Of a stretch of DNA of 12,600 bases, positions 7,301 through 12,600 are shown piece by piece; the stretch's first letter is position 1; each line of letters opens with the position of its first letter. The DNA lies in assembly GCA_036480335.1 (NCBI GenBank), contig JAZGGH010000053.1, forward strand, positions 1-12,600, in the 5' to 3' direction. The notes beneath the pieces were generated by a model. It ran no database searches and was not told the origin of the DNA. It saw only the letters and a list, made by a program, of their open reading frames with translations. The DNA comes from JAZGER01 sp036480335. GTDB taxonomy: Bacteria; Pseudomonadota; Gammaproteobacteria; DSM-19610. The translations under genes and the position numbers were made by a program.

Positions 7301-8487
7301 ACCGGGTCGCCGGAACGACAACCGAGGTTCCGGTTTTTGGCGATGCTCAGGTGATAGATCTGGGCATACCGTCAATTACGGGTGATGGCAAATTTATTGT
7401 GTTTACATCCAGAGATGAGTTATTCCCTAATAGTTTCGGAAATATCAGTGAAGGTATATTTTTTCATGAGCTTGCGAACGGTGAGACACAGCTCCTTCCC
7501 TTGAAACATGAAAATGTTTTTTATAATGATTCAGTCGTAACCAGCGCTGATGGTCGATATGTTGCTTTTCAGACTTATGCTAGCCTGATGCCAGAAGATA
7601 TAGATCGATCTCAAGATGTTTATGTTTATGATCGGGTAAAAAGAGAGATTGATCTTGCTTCCAGAATAGATGTTGGAAGAAATGATATCGGTTATTGGAG
7701 CGTTTCAATCTCGCCTGATGGGCGTTATACATTGTTTAACGCAATCCAGCAGGGATTTACGTATGTTTATGACAGGCTTACTGGTCAAACTACCCATGCT
7801 TTACAGGGGATTGATGATTATGACCAGGAAACAATTTGGGCGGGTGCTGTCACAAACGGCCAGTATATGGCATTTAAATCAAAGTCCGACAATCTGGTTC
7901 CTGGTGATACCAATGGAAAAGAAGATCTTTTCCTTTATGAGCTGAATAAGCCTTCCTCACCGGAAGAGCCTGCAATGGCAATAACAGTACAGGTCAATAA
8001 TCAGGTTGCGACTAAACCCGGTCCGGTTCTTTCCGTAGGCAGTAACCTGACCTGGACCTACATAGCCAATAATGGAGGCAATACAACCTTGCATGATGTG
8101 ACAGTCCGTGCGCGTCAGAAATTTCGATTCTTTGGTGAGTGGCAAACAGTATGCAGTCTGGGTTCACTTGAAGCTGGCGAATCTGCTTCCTGTGAAGCAA
8201 TGGATCTTGTCACGGAAGGACCTTACATTGCCCTGATTGTTGTGCGGGGTACGACGAATACGGGTGAAGTCGTTGAATCGACCTTCAAGGTTTTTTATCA
8301 GGGAATTCCAGCAGCCGTTGATTCCAGGTTGACATGGAAACGCGGCATTGCTCTTGAGCTGCTGGAGGCCAAAGGTTTCGATCAGTCTATTCACGCTGCC
8401 TACCTGGCTGAAATCAATACCTCGACAAGTGTGAGTGAACTTCATGCGATAATTTTACGGATGCGTTCCAGTAATGGATTGCATTAA
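4354..8487 (+). CDS. Giant exported protein with two PD40-type beta-propellers and CARDB-like domains
   Basis: This 1377-residue protein begins with a signal peptide (1-22, ending FPAFSG). An N-terminal Cys-containing beta region follows (about 23-160), then a putative Ig domain with TGLPPGLTIDATGLISG (about 165-232), and a PPC-like region (about 235-345). Residues 350-702 hold six clear PD40/TolB-like blades plus a degenerate one, each with S-A-D-G-R-Y-I-A-F, often DTNxxxD, then a YDR motif. A CARDB/DUF11-like domain follows (about 704-816) with one Cys pair. A second propeller (about 818-1199, seven blades) and a second CARDB-like domain (about 1207-1320) repeat the arrangement. A short helical tail ends the chain. 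No membrane anchor, sorting motif or catalytic site is visible. Such proteins are exported or surface-bound; ligand binding or adhesion is a guess. GGGGAG lies 7 bases before the ATG. It stands alone between the protease operon and nrdA; its role is unknown. Confidence 0.85.
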   Translation: MKKLHIITLVFCLMASFPAFSGQVIETGIYETGYTGSGTRGADITVNPAIGEKLIIRLKADWADGTSHFSFIVTSAESGVVCAISNDFPTVGDITDGGNGFTVCQIDNTTDTLYTISGRQHCLPRRDFTCPPIPYVFEAYWTSNGVFSDTLLADQQLAPISMMSNRDFSMQWQLWDANNEAVTVHATGLPPGLTIDATGLISGHLGDDAVGDHLTRLSVTNESGDSVNTTLEWSLSSGRPVLLENGVTNTRLIKAYYIKPGPGKKLTVTTSSSTRFAMSILEADPATIHGRIGKICRSRSLGEAEGFGCFGGKAIIPYTEDVTYLVRLGCDQRDYDCIESTTFREISAEWSPSSIAAAMSADGRYIAFDSASSDLVQGDTNNATDVFVYDRVSAETTRVSVSSDGLQGNNESASPAISANGRYIAFYSSASNLDLAEGSSGPNSVYVHDRITGETTQVRADEMPRALQRKLSISADGNFIAFVASFDPRSSVVDYIDRIYLYDRSTDEVTLLAGWWDNSPSMSADGRYIAYYNAWSVINVYDRVSDSHNDIVSVYGSDVLNPSLSADGRYVTFESNANLVFNDTNNANDIFLSDTVTGTLTRISVPVAGSADEADGDSYSPSISPDGRYVVFMSDASNLLVNDTGHTGDPFVYDRDTNLLSRIDLENGYSGSSFPAMDAFGRQVLAAILRGEKPPSPDPAPEAAVLITSRVNGQSTAKPGSIITAGSELTWVYTVENAGTSVLNDVTVTVRQKSPVLGSWETVCTLGTIEGGKSALCEVAGIATDGGANISLNVVRGTTGSGEVVESTNRAFYQGSSILRISAGINGLERNEGSITSLVMSEDGHYIAFSSGLSDLVVDDTNDADDIFLYDRVSGVLNRISISNDGSRIFRSNVAISADGRYIAYSSNSNLVPDDNDYYRDDIYLYDRQTDTTSLVPFSHETQLAYYDEPSISADGRYIVARERIKKDFNRWLESSGRVLLYDRVAGTTTEVPVFGDAQVIDLGIPSITGDGKFIVFTSRDELFPNSFGNISEGIFFHELANGETQLLPLKHENVFYNDSVVTSADGRYVAFQTYASLMPEDIDRSQDVYVYDRVKREIDLASRIDVGRNDIGYWSVSISPDGRYTLFNAIQQGFTYVYDRLTGQTTHALQGIDDYDQETIWAGAVTNGQYMAFKSKSDNLVPGDTNGKEDLFLYELNKPSSPEEPAMAITVQVNNQVATKPGPVLSVGSNLTWTYIANNGGNTTLHDVTVRARQKFRFFGEWQTVCSLGSLEAGESASCEAMDLVTEGPYIALIVVRGTTNTGEVVESTFKVFYQGIPAAVDSRLTWKRGIALELLEAKGFDQSIHAAYLAEINTSTSVSELHAIILRMRSSNGLH
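5401..6801 (+). repeat. Propeller + CARDB-like module, copy 1
   Basis: This stretch encodes the first propeller (residues about 350-702) and the first CARDB-like domain (about 704-816). Near-identical DNA for the blade motif, such as agtgctgatggtcgttat, recurs at about 5431, 5608, 5922 and 6048, showing that blades arose by repeat expansion. The last blade is degenerate (DAFGRQVLAA, from about 6385). Confidence 0.75.
6802..8313 (+). repeat. Propeller + CARDB-like module, copy 2
   Basis: This stretch repeats the arrangement of copy 1. Seven blades can be counted from the SEDGHYIAF, SADGRYIAY, SADGRYIVA, TGDGKFIVF, SADGRYVAF, SPDGRYTLF and TNGQYMAFK motifs. The two CARDB-like domains align along their length, sharing KPG, the GSxLTW strand, DVTV, RQK, the VCxLG cysteine, a second SAxCE-type cysteine, VVRGTT, GEVVEST and the FYQG end. 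The gene therefore contains an internal two-domain duplication. Confidence 0.75.
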
Positions 8488-8675
8488 CGACACGGGTTTC
8501 GGTGGCAAGTAATGGAACCCAGGGAAATACCTGGGCCGGGCCTCTTTCAATTAGCACCAATGGTCGGTTTGTTGCTTTTCAGTCCAGGTCGTCCAGTGAC
8601 CTGGTCTCTGGTGATACGAATGACCAGGTAGATATTTTTGTTCGCGACAGACTCACTCAGAATGCCGCTTACTGA
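8487..8675 (+). pseudogene. Truncated PD40-type propeller gene remnant
   Basis: In the frame two bases ahead of the upstream gene, translation from 8487 gives TTRVSVASNGTQGN, then SISTNGRFVAFQS, SSDLVSGDTNDQVDIFVRDR and a stop at 8673-8675. This is one complete blade of the same repeat family found in the large gene; its start matches TTRVSVSSDGLQGN of the large protein. It has no start codon or ribosome binding site, and a stop lies close upstream in its frame (8472-8474). It is best read as the last blade of a deleted paralog, or as an out-of-frame former extension of the large gene. The sequence uses the FVRDR variant, whereas the large gene mostly has YDR, favouring a separate paralog. 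The homology starts on the last base of the large gene's stop codon. Confidence 0.75.
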
Positions 8676-8688
8676 TGTGATTTTTGAC

Positions 8689-8728
8689 CTGGTTTCCACG
8701 ATCCCGTGGGAACCAGTACGGGTTTTTT
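8689..8728 (+). terminator. Terminator after the propeller gene and remnant
   Basis: A 12-bp stem with one G-T pair joins 8689-8700 to 8705-8716 (loop ATCC). An alternative 5-bp stem, CCCGT (8703-8707) with ACGGG (8718-8722), lies directly before six T residues (8723-8728). Either arrangement would act as an intrinsic terminator on the plus strand; the two stems share bases and exclude each other. It separates the propeller gene from the nrdA transcription unit. Confidence 0.75.
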
Positions 8729-8798
8729 GATAAATAACCCTATATCCATAAGAAACCTCTAATTTTCCTGAAAGTCAAGACTTGTAATTCTCTTCATT

Positions 8799-8814
8799 TA
8801 TCATTATCTTGTGC
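8799..8814 (+). promoter_or_regulatory. nrdA: NrdR-like box 1 upstream of nrdA
   Basis: This 16-bp site shares its last ten bases (TATCTTGTGC) with box 2 and lies exactly 31 bp upstream of it. NrdR boxes are typically two imperfect palindromes of the ACACTATAT-TTGTG type spaced by whole helical turns. The left half of this copy is degenerate. A possible sigma-70 promoter overlaps it (TTGTAA at 8782-8787, TATCTT at 8805-8810, 17-bp spacer). Confidence 0.6.
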
Positions 8815-8829
8815 TTCCGCTGACAGAAA

Positions 8830-8845
8830 ACACTATATCTTGTGC
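8830..8845 (+). promoter_or_regulatory. nrdA: NrdR-like box 2 upstream of nrdA
   Basis: The sequence ACACTATATCTTGTGC is a close match to the NrdR box consensus as I know it. Together with box 1, 31 bp away (about three helical turns), it forms the usual tandem operator. NrdR is a zinc-finger/ATP-cone repressor of ribonucleotide reductase genes that responds to adenine nucleotides. The nrdR gene is not in this window. Confidence 0.7.
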
Positions 8846-8978
8846 CTGTTGGCGATTCTTGTACTGACGCACTATTTAGCGCTAAAAGCGCATTCTGCCC
8901 CTTTTTTGGACGGCAGTTATTCGATTTGATTGGAATTTGATCTGAAATTATTAGATCTTAAAATTATATGGAGAAGTC
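8846..8978 (+). other. nrdA 5' leader with several short inverted repeats
   Basis: No gene is visible here. Three short perfect inverted repeats lie in a row: GCGCT/AGCGC (8879-8891), CTGCC/GGCAG (8895-8916, with a T6 in the loop) and GATCT/AGATC (8939-8957). They could form leader hairpins, but each is only 5 bp and may be chance. GGAG at 8970-8973 is the nrdA ribosome binding site. Confidence 0.3.
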
Positions 8979-11846
8979 ATGGAATCATACCCATCTGGAC
9001 AGTCATCGCCCGAATCATTGGTAACCACCCCGGTTGAAAATCTGGAATCGTCGGCCCCATCGGGTCAGGCAACAGTGGGTGATTACAAGGTTATTCGCAG
9101 AAATGGCAAATTAACGGCCTTTGATGACAGTAAAATCCGGGTGGCCATGACCAAGGCATTTCTTGCGGTAGAGGGGGGTAAGGCAGCCGCATCGGGTCGC
9201 GTCCACGAAACTGTCGATGCATTGACCGATCAGGCAACCCAGGCGCTGATGCGGCGGGTTCCAGAAGGCGGCATGATCCATATTGAAGACATTCAGGATC
9301 AGGTCGAACTGGTGCTGATGCGTGCTGGTGAACATAAAGTTGCGCGTGATTATGTGCTGTATCGTGAAAGGCAGTCACAAAAACGGGAACAGGAATCGAC
9401 GAGCAAGAAATCGGCAGCACACAAGCTGTCGCTACATGTGGTTGCTGATGATGGCAGCAAACATCCACTGGATCAGAAACGCCTTGAACGAGTTGTCAAA
9501 GAGGCCACCCGTGGGCTAAAGGGTGTGGATGCTGAGCTGATTCTGAAAGATATTTTGCACAACCTCTTTGACGGTATTGCCGACCGGGATTTGCGTACCA
9601 CTCAATGTTTGAGTGCGCGTTCCCTGATCGAACGTGATCCTGGTTATTCACAGGCGGCCGCGCGCCTGCTGCTGGACAATATGCGCCATGAAGCGCTGAG
9701 TTATCTCCATGGCCAACCGAGAGAAGCCACGCAGAAAGAAATGGCAAAGCTCTACCCGGAGTATTTTGCTGCCTATATTAAACGCGCCGTTGAACTTGAG
9801 TTGCTTGATAGTCGGCTGCATGAATATGATTTTGAAAAACTGACTGCGGCTCTAAAACCAGAGCGAGATCAGCAGTTCACCTATCTTGGTCTGCAAACCC
9901 TCTATGATCGCTACTTCATTCATACCGACAGGAATATCCGCTTTGAACTGCCACAGGCATTTTTTATGCGCGTGGCGATGGGTCTGGCGATGAATGAAAT
10001 TAACCGTGAAGAACGCAGCATCGAATTTTACAACCTGCTCTCCAGTTTTGATTTCATGAGCAGCACGCCAACTCTGTTCAATTCGGCAACCCTGCGGCCG
10101 CAGTTGTCCTCCTGCTATCTGACCACCGTGCCGGATGACCTCGACGGTATCTTCAGCGCCATTAAAGATGATGCCATGCTTTCCAAGTTTGCCGGCGGTC
10201 TGGGTAATGACTGGACGCGTGTGCGCGGTATGGGCGCCCATATTAAAGGCACCAACGGCAAGTCACAGGGCATTGTGCCGTTTCTGAAAGTGGCGAATGA
10301 TACGGCAGTAGCAGTTAATCAAGGTGGCAAACGAAAAGGAGCCATGTGCGCCTATCTGGAAACCTGGCACATCGATATCGAAGACTTCATTGAACTGCGC
10401 AAAAACACCGGCGACGAACGCCGCCGCACGCACGACATGAATACCGCCAACTGGATTCCGGATCTGTTCATGGAACGCGTTGCCGAAGACAAGCAATGGA
10501 CGCTGTTTTCACCCAACGAAACACCTGAGCTGCATGAGCTGACCGGCAGTGCTTTTCGCGAGCAATACGAAGCCTATGAAGCCAAAGCAGATAAAGGTGA
10601 AATGGAGATTTTCCGTCGCCTCAAGGCGGTTGATCTGTGGCGCAAAATGCTCGGTATGTTGTTCGAGACGGGCCATCCATGGATTACCTTCAAAGATCCC
10701 TGCAACATTCGTTATACCAACCAGCATGCCGGTGTAGTGCATTCGTCGAACCTCTGTACTGAAATAACCCTGCATACCAACGACAGTGAAATTGCCGTGT
10801 GTAATCTTGGCTCGGTAAACCTGGCGGCACATGTTGATGAAAATGGCCTGAACATGGAGAAGCTGAAAAAAACTATCCACACCGCCATGCGCATGCTCGA
10901 TAATGTGATCGACTACAATTTTTATTCGGTGCCGCAGGCGCGCCGTTCCAATCTGCAGCATCGACCGGTTGGGCTGGGCATCATGGGTTTTCAGGATGCG
11001 CTATTCAAACTCAATATCGCCTATGCTTCGGAACAGGCGGTGGAGTTTGCTGATACCACCATGGAAGCGATCAGCTATTACGCCATTCATTCGTCTACTG
11101 ATCTTGCCGATGCCCGCGGAAGTTATGCCAGCTTCGAGGGTTCGCTATGGAGTCAGGGTATTCTGCCCATCGATTCACTGCAGAAGTTGCGTGAACAGCG
11201 CGGCAATTATCTGGATATCGATGAAACACAGCGCATGGACTGGGAGAGCCTGCGCAAACGCGTTAAGAAAGTGGGTATGCGCAATTCCAATACCATGGCG
11301 ATTGCACCGACCGCGACCATTTCCAATATCTGTGGCGTTAGTCAGTCAGTAGAACCGACTTACCAGAATATTTTCGTTAAATCGAATCTGTCTGGTGAAT
11401 TTACCGTGGTCAATTCCTATCTGGTTGAAGACCTCAAGGCGCTGAATCTCTGGGATGATGTGATGGTTAATGATCTGAAATATTATGACGGTTCGGTACA
11501 GCCGATTGATCGTATCCCCGACGAACTCAAGGCCAAATATGCTACCGCTTTCGAGATTGATTCACGCTGGCTGGTGGAAGCGGCCAGCCGTCGGCAGAAA
11601 TGGATCGACCAGGGACATTCGCTGAATCTCTACATGGCGCAACCGTCTGGTAAAAATCTTGACCTGCTGTATAAGCTTGCCTGGGTGCGTGGTCTGAAAA
11701 CCACTTACTACCTGCGTTCGCTGGGTGCTACACACGTAGAAAAAAACACACACATGGAACAGGGCAGTAGCGCTGCCGAACCGGTCGGTTCCGCTGCACC
11801 CAAGGCCTGTTCAATCCTCGATCCGGATTGCGATGCCTGCCAGTAA
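8979..11846 (+). CDS. nrdA: Ribonucleoside-diphosphate reductase, class Ia, alpha (large) subunit
   Basis: This 955-residue enzyme subunit reduces NDPs to dNDPs with NrdB. Two consecutive ATP-cone allosteric domains lie at about 36-130 (YKVIRRNGKLTAFDD) and 150-240, then the catalytic ten-stranded barrel. By alignment with E. coli NrdA from memory, Cys379 in LSSCYLT and Cys608 in VCNLGSV are the redox pair. Cys593 in SNLCTEI is the thiyl radical site, with Asn591 and Glu595. Tyr910-Tyr911 in TTYYLRS belong to the radical path. The C-terminal tail ends with Cys951-x-x-Cys954, the shuttle pair reduced by thioredoxin or glutaredoxin. All key residues are present, so it should be active. It is longer than E. 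coli NrdA because of the second ATP-cone and a low-complexity first 35 residues. GGAG precedes the ATG by 5 bases. NrdR-like boxes upstream suggest repression when nucleotides are ample; nrdB follows 96 bp downstream. Confidence 0.97.
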   Translation: MESYPSGQSSPESLVTTPVENLESSAPSGQATVGDYKVIRRNGKLTAFDDSKIRVAMTKAFLAVEGGKAAASGRVHETVDALTDQATQALMRRVPEGGMIHIEDIQDQVELVLMRAGEHKVARDYVLYRERQSQKREQESTSKKSAAHKLSLHVVADDGSKHPLDQKRLERVVKEATRGLKGVDAELILKDILHNLFDGIADRDLRTTQCLSARSLIERDPGYSQAAARLLLDNMRHEALSYLHGQPREATQKEMAKLYPEYFAAYIKRAVELELLDSRLHEYDFEKLTAALKPERDQQFTYLGLQTLYDRYFIHTDRNIRFELPQAFFMRVAMGLAMNEINREERSIEFYNLLSSFDFMSSTPTLFNSATLRPQLSSCYLTTVPDDLDGIFSAIKDDAMLSKFAGGLGNDWTRVRGMGAHIKGTNGKSQGIVPFLKVANDTAVAVNQGGKRKGAMCAYLETWHIDIEDFIELRKNTGDERRRTHDMNTANWIPDLFMERVAEDKQWTLFSPNETPELHELTGSAFREQYEAYEAKADKGEMEIFRRLKAVDLWRKMLGMLFETGHPWITFKDPCNIRYTNQHAGVVHSSNLCTEITLHTNDSEIAVCNLGSVNLAAHVDENGLNMEKLKKTIHTAMRMLDNVIDYNFYSVPQARRSNLQHRPVGLGIMGFQDALFKLNIAYASEQAVEFADTTMEAISYYAIHSSTDLADARGSYASFEGSLWSQGILPIDSLQKLREQRGNYLDIDETQRMDWESLRKRVKKVGMRNSNTMAIAPTATISNICGVSQSVEPTYQNIFVKSNLSGEFTVVNSYLVEDLKALNLWDDVMVNDLKYYDGSVQPIDRIPDELKAKYATAFEIDSRWLVEAASRRQKWIDQGHSLNLYMAQPSGKNLDLLYKLAWVRGLKTTYYLRSLGATHVEKNTHMEQGSSAAEPVGSAAPKACSILDPDCDACQ

Positions 11847-11884
11847 AATGCAGATAAAGCAAATCTGTAGCAGTAACCAATCAA

Positions 11885-11906
11885 CGGCCAGAAATTATGC
11901 TGGCCG
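11885..11906 (+). other. Intercistronic hairpin between nrdA and nrdB
   Basis: CGGCCAG (11885-11891) and CTGGCCG (11900-11906) form a perfect 7-bp GC-rich stem with an 8-base loop. No T-run follows, so it is not an intrinsic terminator. It may stabilise the nrdA message or serve as a processing point, giving different amounts of the two subunits. Confidence 0.45.
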
Positions 11907-11942
11907 CATGCATACACCATGAAACAACAGGGAAACAACATC

Positions 11943-12600
11943 ATGCTAGACTGGGATGATCCAATTGAAAGTGCCAAAACCTCAACCGTTACCGGCAAAA
12001 TCAATACTGCCAGTCCGGCAGATTCACAACCGGCAGCGCCGATTGTCGATGCCGCGTTACAGACACTGACACCCGCGACAGAGCCTGTACAAAAGCCAGC
12101 AGCAAAGAAAACAGCAAAGGTAGCTTCCGCACCGGCCCCTACACCTGAGTCTACAAAACCCGTCCGCGCCGAAGACAAGCGCATTATCAACGGCTCAGCC
12201 GACATCAACCAGCTCGCGCCATTCCGTTACCCCTGGGCCTGGAACTACTTCCTCAACGCCAACAAAAATCACTGGACACCGCTCGACATTGCCATGGCGC
12301 AGGACGTACACGACTACCAGCACAAACTCACACTGGAAGAACGCCACGTCTACGAAAATGTCCTCTCCTACCTGACCACCTCAGACATCCTCGCCATGCG
12401 CAACATCGGCCTGGCCGTGATGGAAAAAATGACCGCACCCGAGTTGCAGATATATCAGGCACGTCAGGTTTTCGAAGAAGCCATGCACACCTGGACCTAC
12501 CAGCACTGCATTGAATCCATCGGCCTCGACCAGGGCGAAATCTACAACCGCTACCGCGTCGTTCCCGAAATCAACGAAAAAATTCAGATCGCCAATCGCC
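11943..12600 (+). CDS. nrdB: Ribonucleoside-diphosphate reductase, class Ia, beta (small) subunit, 3' end outside the window
   Basis: The first 219 residues are present and open to the window edge. NrdB houses the diiron-tyrosyl radical cofactor that starts catalysis in NrdA. Visible ligands, by analogy to E. coli NrdB: Asp148 in LTTSD, Glu179 and His182 in FEEAMH, and the radical Tyr186 in HTWTY; spacing from Asp148 to Glu179 is the same 31 residues as D84 to E115. Later ligands lie beyond the window. The protein starts MLDWDDP, followed by an Ala/Pro/Lys/Thr-rich tail (about 12-78) and then the ferritin-like domain from about INQLAPFRYPWAW. This tail makes it about 64 residues longer than E. 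coli NrdB before the first ligand. The ATG at 11943 is chosen because AGGGA (11929-11933) precedes it; an in-frame ATG at 11919 lacks a binding site. It is likely co-transcribed with nrdA. Confidence 0.95.
   Translation, partial: MLDWDDPIESAKTSTVTGKINTASPADSQPAAPIVDAALQTLTPATEPVQKPAAKKTAKVASAPAPTPESTKPVRAEDKRIINGSADINQLAPFRYPWAWNYFLNANKNHWTPLDIAMAQDVHDYQHKLTLEERHVYENVLSYLTTSDILAMRNIGLAVMEKMTAPELQIYQARQVFEEAMHTWTYQHCIESIGLDQGEIYNRYRVVPEINEKIQIANR

Noticed and set aside
5401..8313. Periodic repeats that could suggest a CRISPR or tandem DNA array
   Set aside because: Spacing is irregular and in frame; the repetition is the protein-level blade motif, not a nucleic acid array.
10509..10961. 150-residue minus-strand frame inside nrdA
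   Set aside because: Antisense shadow of a highly conserved catalytic region.
11708..12208. 166-residue minus-strand frame spanning the nrdA-nrdB junction
   Set aside because: Its Ala/Gly/Val-rich look comes from the antisense of the NrdB Ala/Pro/Lys tail; the two plus-strand genes explain the DNA.

Overview
The window looks like chromosomal DNA of a gammaproteobacterium of moderate GC. This is inferred from the class Ia nrdA-nrdB pair with two N-terminal ATP-cones in NrdA, paired NrdR-like boxes in front of it, the YbjQ/M48 gene set, a small periplasmic rhodanese, and a dispersed-type palindromic repeat. No tRNA, rRNA, CRISPR array, transposase or phage gene was recognised.

Layout. (1) 1-185: non-coding; holds a solo repeat end and a strong plus-strand terminator belonging to a gene that ends before or at the window edge. 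(2) 186-1823, minus strand: a two-gene unit, a secreted rhodanese-like protein followed by a membrane-anchored LysM protein. (3) 1824-2124: divergent intergenic region with a perfect TATAAT for the minus-strand unit and a 141-bp palindromic, MITE-like element (1970-2110) lying just upstream of the next gene. (4) 2125-4140, plus strand: thioredoxin-like protein, soluble YbjQ-family protein, membrane-anchored YbjQ-family protein, and membrane-anchored M48 metalloprotease. The last three are tightly coupled and look like one envelope-related operon. (5) 4141-8728: a leader with an inverted repeat that can cover the ribosome binding site, then a 1377-residue secreted protein built from two copies of a [beta-propeller + Ig-like/CARDB-like] module. 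An out-of-frame remnant of a related propeller gene abuts its stop codon, followed by a terminator. (6) 8729-12600: promoter/leader with two NrdR-like boxes 31 bp apart, nrdA, an intercistronic hairpin, and the 5' part of nrdB, which runs off the window.

How the genes work together. NrdA and NrdB form the aerobic ribonucleotide reductase and are probably co-regulated by NrdR. The Trx-YbjQ-YbjQ-M48 block suggests envelope protein quality control or redox work, but the function of YbjQ proteins is not established. The giant propeller protein is an accessory, surface or exported protein of unknown role; it and its remnant are the most lineage-specific part of the window. Nothing here amounts to a clearly new biological system. 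The best candidates for a second look are the palindromic element, the Trx/YbjQ/M48 block, the hairpin-covered start of the propeller gene, and the abutting gene remnant.
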